A program made the translations under genes and the position numbers. From an uncultured Verrucomicrobiae bacterium (GTDB taxonomy: Bacteria > Verrucomicrobiota > Verrucomicrobiia > Limisphaerales > AAA164-E04), in the NCBI GenBank assembly GCA_951813855.1, contig OX638380.1, forward strand, positions 1,876,876-1,940,875: 64,000 nucleotides of DNA, read 5' to 3'. This document shows positions 27,844-34,890 of the stretch, in pieces (positions within the stretch are counted from its first letter, which is position 1; each line of letters begins with the position of its first letter). The notes beneath the pieces are model-generated. The model saw only the letters and a list, made by a program, of their open reading frames with translations, was not told the DNA's origin and did no database searches.

Positions 27844-28665
27844 ATGGAAACCGTCAACTCGCTACTGAATCTGCTCGGTCTAGGATTCTGGATCAGCGCT
27901 GTCGTTCTTCGCCGGTACGCCGTCAGTACCAGCCGCCCCCTGACCCTGCTCTCGACCCTGCGTTCGGAAAATCCCCATGCCCAAAACCAACTGCTGTGGG
28001 GCGCGGGACTGTTGGCTCTGCTGTTGTTGCGCAGCCTCGCCTACTGGTATTTCTCCCCGGCGGACGGACAGGGAATGACGGTCGATTTCGGCACGCTCAC
28101 GATCAGTTTCCTTTCCAACTCGTTGGGGCAAATGCTGACCTATTCCCTGATCAGTTTCGTGTTGTTTTTCTTTTTATACCACTTGTGGTTGATGGGCTTG
28201 AGTCTGAGCAGCCAAGGAGAGGGACGAACCGATTCTTTCGAAAAACTGATCAATCAGCAATTAGGCTGGATCGCCGAATGGCACGCCGGTTGGAAAATCC
28301 TGCTGGCCTTCGTCGCCGGCATCGGTTTTTGGCTGGCGATCGGCAACACGTTGCTGGCGGCGGAAAGCGAGGCGATTCCCGATGATTGGTCGTTCACGGT
28401 GCTCCTGAAGCAAAGTCCCTTGGTATCCCTGTCGTTGACTTTGAGTTTTCTGATCGTCGTGCTGGCCGTTTTAATCCTGTATACGCTGAACAATTACGTT
28501 TATCTCGGGGACTGGGCGATTTGGAACTATATCGATCGGGCCGCCGCCTTCTACCTGTATCCCCTCCGGGTCGTTCCCCTTTTCGTCGGCCGGGTGGATC
28601 TCTCCCCTCTACTCGGAATCGTCTTCTACGGATTGATCTATCGCTTCGCCCGGTTCCAGTTGTAG
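27844..28665 (+). CDS. Polytopic membrane protein with YggT-like C-terminus
   Basis: 273 residues with about six hydrophobic segments. The C-terminal part, YIDRAAAFYLYPLRVVPLFVG followed by RVDLSPLLGIVFYGLI, resembles one YggT repeat (a Pro-rich loop before a DLSP motif). YggT proteins are small inner-membrane proteins linked to osmotic stress and cell division factors; here only one such repeat is apparent, behind a long unique N-terminal part. The function is unknown. It lies 119 bp after sucD and is probably transcribed separately. Confidence 0.7.
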   Translation: METVNSLLNLLGLGFWISAVVLRRYAVSTSRPLTLLSTLRSENPHAQNQLLWGAGLLALLLLRSLAYWYFSPADGQGMTVDFGTLTISFLSNSLGQMLTYSLISFVLFFFLYHLWLMGLSLSSQGEGRTDSFEKLINQQLGWIAEWHAGWKILLAFVAGIGFWLAIGNTLLAAESEAIPDDWSFTVLLKQSPLVSLSLTLSFLIVVLAVLILYTLNNYVYLGDWAIWNYIDRAAAFYLYPLRVVPLFVGRVDLSPLLGIVFYGLIYRFARFQL

Positions 28666-28951
28666 TTCGGCCTTTCCGTCAGGTTCGGCACCTGAACCGG
28701 ATCCCTCCTCCGGGAAGCATCGGCGGTCACCGGCTCGATGCCAGCTCCGGCAACCGCCAGCGAACTCGAACGGCGAGTCTCTTTCCCGGGCGCTTTCCGG
28801 CCGCAGGACCACGCGGCGCTTCTCCCCCGGTTTCGCCGCTGCGATGCTCGCCGGCAACGAACGAAATTGAGAACGTCCGAGCGAAAATCGCGGATCGGCA
28901 CGACGTTTCGGAATTGAAAAAACCGAAATTTCATGCCCGAATGAAGCCGCC

Positions 28952-29725
28952 ATGATCGACGACGAGAACATCATCCCGGTGCTGTTGATCCTGCTGCTGA
29001 CCTTCACGTTAGCGTCGCTGATTTTCACGTTTATGGTCCTCGGCTATCTCCGGCGGCGCCTGTTTCCCTCCGATCCCGACCCCTCGCCGAGCCCCCGAAC
29101 GCCCCGAATCGAAAGCTATCCCTTGATCGAAACGGATCGCGACTATTGGCCCAGCTGGGTCGTGTTGCGCAGCCAAAATCCGCGAGCCATCCAGAAAGCT
29201 TTGGGACTCGCCCGCCCCGCGACCAGCATCTGGCTCAACGAACAGGCCGAATCCCATTCGCCCGACCGCCTCTTTATTTCTTCGCCCGTGGGGCCGTGGA
29301 TCCTGCTCTTCGGGCCTCGCCTGCCCACCCCCGACGAAGACATCGATCGTTGTTACCGCTTTCTCGCTAACCTGAGCCGCCGCTTGGGAGAAACGCAGTA
29401 TTACTGCCAAAACCCCGTAACCTATCAACATGCCTGGGCTCGGCTGGACCAAGGCGTCGTGATTCGCGGCTACGCTTGGTACCAAGAGACCCTCTGGAAT
29501 CAGGGAAGCGTCTCCGCGGCCGAACGCCAAACGGGAATCAAGACCTACGGCTACGGAGAATCCCCCGAGTTGTGGGCTTACGGCATGGAAGAAATCTACC
29601 GCCGGAATACCGAACAAGTGTTTCAGCTGGCCGAATTATGGAGCGTTGATCCGAGAGCGATCAGCCGCGCCTTGTTGCTCAAACCAGGGCTCAGCGGGGA
29701 TTTGGCTCGCTCGGGCATGTACTGA
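28952..29725 (+). CDS. Membrane-anchored hypothetical protein
   Basis: 257 residues with one N-terminal transmembrane helix (about residues 8-35, VLLILLLTFTLASLIFTFMVL), a Pro/Ser-rich linker, and a soluble domain. That domain contains GPWILLFGPRLPTPDEDIDRC, SRRLGETQYYCQNP and a C-terminal WSVDPRAISRALLLKPG. I do not recognise the family. The orientation of the anchor would leave the domain on one face of the inner membrane. No operon partner is evident: 286 bp to the gene before and about 85 bp to the GNAT gene, which has its own promoter. Confidence 0.65.
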   Translation: MIDDENIIPVLLILLLTFTLASLIFTFMVLGYLRRRLFPSDPDPSPSPRTPRIESYPLIETDRDYWPSWVVLRSQNPRAIQKALGLARPATSIWLNEQAESHSPDRLFISSPVGPWILLFGPRLPTPDEDIDRCYRFLANLSRRLGETQYYCQNPVTYQHAWARLDQGVVIRGYAWYQETLWNQGSVSAAERQTGIKTYGYGESPELWAYGMEEIYRRNTEQVFQLAELWSVDPRAISRALLLKPGLSGDLARSGMY

Positions 29726-29773
29726 ATGCTCCCGAGGACCGCCGGCGCCGTTCGGCCCGCGGCGAAAGAATTC

Positions 29774-29802
29774 TTTTGTCGCGGCGGTTAATCTGCTATG
29801 CT
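29774..29802 (+). promoter_or_regulatory. Likely promoter TTTTGT-N17-TATGCT, leaderless
   Basis: TATGCT at 29797-29802 ends seven bases before an ATG at 29810, the same geometry as upstream of the ABC exporter and the DUF1549 gene. The -35 match is weak. It argues that the more upstream ATG at 29798 lies within the -10 box and is not the start. Confidence 0.45.
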
Positions 29803-29809
29803 GGCACCC

Positions 29810-30406
29810 ATGACTGAGGAATTGTCCATGCTCGACGTGCTTTTGGAGGATTACCCCAGGGAAGTCCGGCTCCCGAAAGGTTTTCAATGCCATCTGCGCC
29901 CCCTCCAATCGACGGACGAAGAAGCATTCTGGCAATTTTTTCAGGCGATCCCCGAACGGGAACGCATGTTCATCAAGCATCGCGTCTACGAACGCGAGGT
30001 CATCGCCTCTTGGTGCTCCAAAATCGATCTGGGACTCAAACTCCCCTTGTTGGCACTGGGCGACGGGCAAATCACCGGCGTTTGCACCCTGCATCAGCAA
30101 CTGGGCGGCTGGAAACGGCACATCGGCCGGATCAGCCTGTTGACTCATCCCGAATTTCGAGGCATGGGCTTGGGCCAGACCATGCTGACGGAAGCCATCG
30201 GGATCGCCCAGCAAATCGGACTGGAAAAACTGGAGGCGGAATTCATCGCCGACCAGCAACGGGCCATCAAAGTGTTCGCCCACGCCGGTTTCGTCGAATT
30301 GTTCCGGCTCGTACAATACGTGAGAGACATGCAAGCTATCAGCCACGATTACCTGTTGTTGGGCTTGGATCTGACCACTGACGAGGAATACGCCGGAGTC
30401 GGTTAA
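29810..30406 (+). CDS. GNAT family N-acetyltransferase
   Basis: 198 residues. The GNAT core shows RISLLTHPEFRGMGLGQTMLTEA, containing the acetyl-CoA pyrophosphate loop (RGMGLG), followed by KLEAEFIADQQRAIKVFAHAG with the typical final beta-bulge region. The N-terminal RPLQSTDEEAFWQFFQ matches the opening of this fold. It transfers an acetyl group from acetyl-CoA to an amine; the substrate is unknown. The start is chosen from the promoter position; an ATG four codons upstream in the same frame is the alternative. Confidence 0.85.
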   Translation: MTEELSMLDVLLEDYPREVRLPKGFQCHLRPLQSTDEEAFWQFFQAIPERERMFIKHRVYEREVIASWCSKIDLGLKLPLLALGDGQITGVCTLHQQLGGWKRHIGRISLLTHPEFRGMGLGQTMLTEAIGIAQQIGLEKLEAEFIADQQRAIKVFAHAGFVELFRLVQYVRDMQAISHDYLLLGLDLTTDEEYAGVG

Positions 30407-30596
30407 GCCCAGCGCCGGCCCGAAAAACCACCGCCCATGAATCGACCGAGGAATAACGACGAGACGGCGCCCTCGCGGCGCTGACCGCCGGATAACGCTT
30501 CGCCTGCGGAACCGGGGCCGCTTCCTTGGACCGTTTCGAGAAAAGGTTCAAGCCTCGCGGGATCGTTCCGGCCGGTTTCGAAAACCAATCGCTTCG

Positions 30597-30878
30597 ATGG
30601 CTACCCTGTGCCCCCAATGCGGCGCTCTGATCGAGGAGACGGCTTCGGCCTGCCCGGATTGCGGTTCGTGCAAAGAGACCGGTTGGTCCGAACGCGCTCA
30701 GTACGATTCGCTGGGCACCGATTACGACGAAGAGGAATTCGACTACGAGAAGTTCGTCGAAGAAGAGTTCGGCGCCCCGAAACCGGCGGCCCGATTCGAT
30801 CTGTCGAGGCGCGGCTGGATCGCGATCGGGCTGATTTTCCTTTTTTTATCCCTGCTGTTGGCGAATTGGTTTTTCTAA
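30597..30878 (+). CDS. Zinc-ribbon single-pass membrane protein
   Basis: 93 residues. The N-terminal ribbon has CPQCG and CPDCG pairs (C6, C9 and C20, C23), followed by an acidic Asp/Glu/Tyr-rich segment (DYDEEEFDYEKFVEEEFG). A C-terminal transmembrane helix spans about residues 74-92 (WIAIGLIFLFLSLLLANWFF). This is a common small architecture in Verrucomicrobiota and other phyla; the role is unknown. It is 41 bp ahead of the PhoB-type regulator and may share its transcript. Confidence 0.75.
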   Translation: MATLCPQCGALIEETASACPDCGSCKETGWSERAQYDSLGTDYDEEEFDYEKFVEEEFGAPKPAARFDLSRRGWIAIGLIFLFLSLLLANWFF

Positions 30879-30919
30879 CCACCGAAACCTGAATTCACCG
30901 GCCGGCCTCCGGCGCAACC

Positions 30920-31618
30920 ATGAAATCCGACAGTAACAACAAGCTCATTTTGGTCGTCGACGACGAACCCGACGCGGTCGAGTTGATCGGTTACAACCTC
31001 AAGGAGGCCAATTTCCGGGTGATCACCGCCGAGAACGGGGAAACCGCGCTTCAAAAAACCCGGCAACAGACTCCGAACCTGATCGTACTCGACGTCTCGC
31101 TCCCGACCATCGACGGGATGGAAGTCTGCAAGATGCTGCGCAAATCCGAAACCACCGCCGATATCCCGATCATCATGGTCACGGCGAAAACCGGGGAAAT
31201 CGATCGGGTGCTGGGTTTGGAACTGGGAGCGGACGACTATTTGACCAAACCCTTCAGCCCCAGGGAACTCGTATTGCGCATCAAAAACCTGCTCAAACGC
31301 CGCCTGCCCTCGAACCGCAAAACGGAGGTCTTGCGGTTCGACGGCCTCACCATCGACATTCCCCGCCATACCGTCCGGACAGGCAAACGGAAAGTGGACC
31401 TCACGCCGACCGAATTCAAACTCCTGGCGTTGTTAGCCGAACGAAAAGGCAGGGTTCAGACTCGGGAACGGTTGTTGCAGGATGTCTGGGAATACAACAG
31501 TCTGGTCGACACCCGGACCGTCGACACCCATATGCGCCGGTTGCGGGAAAAATTGGCCGGGGCCGCCCGGTACCTGAATACCGTCAGGGGTATCGGTTAC
31601 CGCTTCCTCGAGGAATAG
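30920..31618 (+). CDS. phoB: PhoB-type response regulator
   Basis: 232 residues. Receiver domain with acidic pair DDE near residue 14, phospho-acceptor D58 (LIVLDVSLP) and a conserved Lys near 108 (KPFSPRELVLRI); OmpR/PhoB winged helix at the C-terminus (LTPTEFKLLALLAERKG, TVDTHMRRLREKL, VRGIGYRF). It is followed 36 bp later by a PhoR-like kinase, so the pair most likely controls the phosphate-starvation regulon. No pst or pho transport genes lie in the window to confirm this. Confidence 0.88.
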   Translation: MKSDSNNKLILVVDDEPDAVELIGYNLKEANFRVITAENGETALQKTRQQTPNLIVLDVSLPTIDGMEVCKMLRKSETTADIPIIMVTAKTGEIDRVLGLELGADDYLTKPFSPRELVLRIKNLLKRRLPSNRKTEVLRFDGLTIDIPRHTVRTGKRKVDLTPTEFKLLALLAERKGRVQTRERLLQDVWEYNSLVDTRTVDTHMRRLREKLAGAARYLNTVRGIGYRFLEE

Positions 31619-31654
31619 GCCGCTTCGGGAGAAACCTACCCTCTGCCTGCCTTC

Positions 31655-32902
31655 ATGCCTTGGCCCGCCATCACGCTCATCCTCGCATTGGCCTTGGCGG
31701 CGACCATCCTGTACAGCCGGCGGCGATTTGCCCAACTAGCCGCGCAACGGACCGAAGCCGATAATCGCCGCCGGCTGGTGGAGCGGGAGGGCGCCGATAA
31801 ACTGCAAGACCTGAGGTCGCGGCAGGAGGCGCTGTTCGATCGCATGCTCGCCGGCGTGCTGATTCTGGACGGCCAAGGCCGGGTGCAATTGGTCAATCCC
31901 GCCGTGCGCCGCCAATTCGACCTGACGACGGACATGCGCGGCCGCACCCTGTTGGAAACCATCCGCTCCCACAAACTTCAGGAAATCGTTCGCAACACGG
32001 CCAACGAAGGCCAGGCGGTCGATCGGGAGTTGGATTTCGTTTCCGGTCTGGACAACCGCCACTTCTCGGTCAGCGCAGCCCTCATCAACGAAACGGACGC
32101 CGAATCCGGCATCATCGTAATCTTTCACGATCTGACCGAATTGAAACGATTGGAGAAGCAACGCAAAGAATTCGTGGCCAACGTCAATCACGAACTACGA
32201 ACTCCGCTCTCCCTGATCATGGGCTTTGTGGAAACGCTGTTGGACGGCAACGTCAAAGAACCGGCGCTGCGGGAAGAGTTTCTGCGCAAGATTCAAAAAC
32301 ACAGCAACCGGCTCACCTTTCTGATCGAAGACCTGCTCGTGCTTTCCCAACTCGAAACCGCCCAGATCACTCTCAACCGCGGCAAGGTGCCGTTGGCCGA
32401 ACTGGTGCGGCGGGTCTTCGACGATCTGCAGGATCATGCCGATTCCCGAGCCGTGAAATTAGTGTCGCAAGTGGAAGAAAACCTGGAAATCTGGGCCGAC
32501 GCCGACCGGTTGCAGCAAGTGATCCAGAATCTGATCGACAACGGCATCAAATACGGCAAGGAGAACGGCGAAGTGCGCGTGACCGCCTCCCGCGCGGAAC
32601 CGTCCCGGCTCGTGGTCCAAGTCTCGGACGACGGCCCGGGGATACCGAACGAAGCCCGCGACCGGATTTTCGAACGTTTTTTCCGCGTCGACAAAGCTCG
32701 TTCCCGCGATCAAGGGGGCACCGGACTCGGACTGGCGATCGTGAAACATATCGTCCAGGCCCATGACGGCCGGGTCTGGCTGGACGATTCGCTCCCCGGC
32801 ACCGTCTTTTCCTTCTCGATCCCGGCCGACCCGCCCCGGTCCGATGCCGGAACCAGGGAGAGGCGGCCGGAGAGGGATTACCTCCCCGGCCGCCCCGGAT
32901 AA
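31655..32902 (+). CDS. phoR: PhoR-type sensor histidine kinase
   Basis: 415 residues. One N-terminal membrane helix (residues 4-20), a coiled stretch, a PAS-like domain (about 55-165), the phosphorylated histidine H179 in FVANVNHELRTPL, and a HATPase domain. The latter has N-box NLIDNGIKYG, G1 DDGPGIP, F-box FERFFRVD and G2 GGTGLGLAIVKHI. One helix and one PAS domain without a large periplasmic sensor is typical of PhoR, which senses phosphate through the Pst/PhoU complex. Translated downstream of phoB, likely in one operon. Confidence 0.88.
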   Translation: MPWPAITLILALALAATILYSRRRFAQLAAQRTEADNRRRLVEREGADKLQDLRSRQEALFDRMLAGVLILDGQGRVQLVNPAVRRQFDLTTDMRGRTLLETIRSHKLQEIVRNTANEGQAVDRELDFVSGLDNRHFSVSAALINETDAESGIIVIFHDLTELKRLEKQRKEFVANVNHELRTPLSLIMGFVETLLDGNVKEPALREEFLRKIQKHSNRLTFLIEDLLVLSQLETAQITLNRGKVPLAELVRRVFDDLQDHADSRAVKLVSQVEENLEIWADADRLQQVIQNLIDNGIKYGKENGEVRVTASRAEPSRLVVQVSDDGPGIPNEARDRIFERFFRVDKARSRDQGGTGLGLAIVKHIVQAHDGRVWLDDSLPGTVFSFSIPADPPRSDAGTRERRPERDYLPGRPG

Positions 32903-32917
32903 CTTCGCGATACCGTC

Positions 32918-32947
32918 TTGACAAGAATCGGCGGTTGCCGCTACATT
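32918..32947 (+). promoter_or_regulatory. Promoter TTGACA-N18-TACATT for the Fur-family gene
   Basis: TTGACA at 32918-32923 and TACATT at 32942-32947. The ATG at 32957 begins nine bases after the -10 box, so the transcript is nearly leaderless. This fixes the start at 32957 rather than at the upstream TTG at 32918. Confidence 0.65.
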
Positions 32948-32956
32948 TTAACCGCC

Positions 32957-33433
32957 ATGTCGACCGGAGAACGCGTATCGGTAAAACAACGTTTTTATCA
33001 GTTCGCCGAGTCCCAAGGCTTGCGGTTGACGACCCAGCGGATGGCGATCATCGATTCGGCGTTCGACACCAAACAGCATTTCACCGCCGAACAATTGCTG
33101 GAATGGTCGCGGGAAAAGGATAAGTCCGTGTCGCGGGCCACCGTCTACCGGACGCTCCCCCTCCTGACGGCCAGCGGTTTGGTAAAAGAACTCGATTTCG
33201 GCAAAGCCTACAAATTCTACGACCCGAACTACGCCGATCATCCCAACCACAATCATATCATCTGTCAGGATTGCGACCGCATCGTCGAATTCGAAAGCGA
33301 ACAGATCGAAAAACTAGAGGACGAAATCACGCATAACCACGGTTTCAGCCTCCGGTCCCAGCAAGTTCAGATCACCGCCAACTGCGAAGAGTTCAAACGG
33401 TCGGGCAATTGCCGCAACCGCGATTGCAACTAA
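32957..33433 (+). CDS. fur: Fur family transcriptional regulator
   Basis: 158 residues. Winged helix with LRLTTQRMAIIDSAF, HFTAEQLLEW and SVSRATVYRTLPLLTASGLV, then the metal-binding dimerisation domain with NHNHIICQDCDRIVEFE (structural CxxC and His ligands). A Cys-rich end has GNCRNRDCN. It represses metal-uptake or stress genes when loaded with iron, zinc or another metal; the sequence does not settle which. The 3' end overlaps the convergent ygfZ gene by four bases. Confidence 0.9.
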   Translation: MSTGERVSVKQRFYQFAESQGLRLTTQRMAIIDSAFDTKQHFTAEQLLEWSREKDKSVSRATVYRTLPLLTASGLVKELDFGKAYKFYDPNYADHPNHNHIICQDCDRIVEFESEQIEKLEDEITHNHGFSLRSQQVQITANCEEFKRSGNCRNRDCN

Positions 33434-34521
33434 CCGGGGCCCTGTCCCAGCCGCCGCGGGGACACTTCCAGACCGGCGGCCCGCGATTCGCCGGCCGCCG
33501 CCAAACTCAATGCCGTTCCGGGCTCCGCGCATTCGCGCCGCACCAACGCCAAGCCCACGGTTCGATCCGAAATATCGGACCAGGCCGAACTGGTCAGCCG
33601 CCCCACCGTTTTCCCTTCGCGAACCACCGGGCCGGCCGCACCCGAGCGATCGCCCAGTTCCCGAGCGAAGTCGACGGCCACCAACTTACGGTTGAGCCGG
33701 CCAACGCTGTGAATGCGATTCAAAATTTCCTGACCGAGGTAACAACCTTTGTCGTAACCGATCGTTCCTTCCTCGAGCCCCAGTTCCGGAGCCAGCACGG
33801 CCGGAGTCATGTCGACCGGAAACCGCGGCGCCGCCGCCTCGATCCGGAGCGACTCAAGACTTTGCCAACCACACAGGCCGCCACCGAGCTTTCGGATCGA
33901 CGGCAACAGGCTCTTCCGCAGGTTTTCGGCGCTCCGAGGCAAAAACAGATCGTATCCCCCGGCCGGCGTGCGGCGATTGCAGGCCAAATAAAATTCTTCG
34001 CCGGCCGAATCGGTCCGGGACTCGATCACGTACCGGCCGTCTTCCGGCCGGGCGATGCCGACCGAATCGAGCCAGGCTTCGGCGGACGGTCCCTGAACGG
34101 ACCACAAGTCGTAATGCAGCCCGGCATCCAGAATGTCGACTTCGTCCGCGACGATAAAATCCTGAAAGCGTTGCATTAAACCGGTGGCGACGCCCGGTTC
34201 GACGTCCAGCAACAGCTCCTCCGCCAAGCGATACACCACCGCATCGGCCCGCAGAATTCCTTTGCGATCGGTTATGAGCGTGTAACGACCGGAGCCCGGT
34301 TCCAAACGGCGAAGATCGGCGGTCACTTGACCGTTCAGAAAACGAAGCCGGTCGGAACCGAGCAAACACAGCCGTCCCCGAGCCGACAAGTCCAGTAACC
34401 CCACCCGCGTCCGTAGCAGGCGGATTTCTTCGCGCACCGAGCCGTAATCGAAAATCGTTTCGACTCCGTTGAGGTCGCCTCGACGTGCTTTGACGCCACT
34501 TTCTACCTCCCGGCCAACCAT
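33430..34521 (-). CDS. ygfZ: YgfZ/GcvT-type folate-binding protein
   Basis: 363 residues. The signature motif KGCYLGQE is present in the C-terminal half, and the N-terminal part has GLLDLSARGRL, LRFLNGQVTADL and GRYTLITDRKGILRADAVVYR as in YgfZ and aminomethyltransferase relatives. YgfZ helps repair or build certain iron-sulfur enzymes such as MiaB, using tetrahydrofolate. The start at an ATG at 34521 is supported by the promoter upstream; the frame extends another 62 codons without homology-like sequence. Confidence 0.87.
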   Translation of the reverse strand: MVGREVESGVKARRGDLNGVETIFDYGSVREEIRLLRTRVGLLDLSARGRLCLLGSDRLRFLNGQVTADLRRLEPGSGRYTLITDRKGILRADAVVYRLAEELLLDVEPGVATGLMQRFQDFIVADEVDILDAGLHYDLWSVQGPSAEAWLDSVGIARPEDGRYVIESRTDSAGEEFYLACNRRTPAGGYDLFLPRSAENLRKSLLPSIRKLGGGLCGWQSLESLRIEAAAPRFPVDMTPAVLAPELGLEEGTIGYDKGCYLGQEILNRIHSVGRLNRKLVAVDFARELGDRSGAAGPVVREGKTVGRLTSSAWSDISDRTVGLALVRRECAEPGTALSLAAAGESRAAGLEVSPRRLGQGPG

Positions 34522-34530
34522 ACCTCGGCC

Positions 34531-34559
34531 ATCCTGCCCGGCTCCCCGAAGAGGGTCAA
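34531..34559 (-). promoter_or_regulatory. Promoter TTGACC-N17-CAGGAT for ygfZ
   Basis: On the minus strand TTGACC (34554-34559) and CAGGAT (34531-34536) are 17 bases apart; the ATG at 34521 follows nine bases after the -10 box. Near-leaderless geometry as for several other genes here. Confidence 0.55.
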
Positions 34560-34890
34560 GCGAGGACTCCGAACCCCGGTTCCGACCGCCCCTGCCGCAC
34601 GCGTTCGTGAGCCTCTGCCCTGCGGGAACTCCGAAATCCGCCTCCCCCGGCGTTCCTGGAATTTCGGGAGAGCGAAGACCCCGGCAATTCGACATTCGAA
34701 CTGGCAAGGATTCGGAAGGGAAGCTTGTTTCGGCTCCATTAAGAACTTCGACCGGTCGAATCGCTTTCCGGAGCTTCCGGCCGGACCGGCTCTGACCATC
34801 CCATCCGGATTACCGGAAGGGATGGAAGGGGCCCGCTCCGGCCGTCAATTTCGACTACCATTGCCGAACGCTTCCGTTAGTATCTGCCCC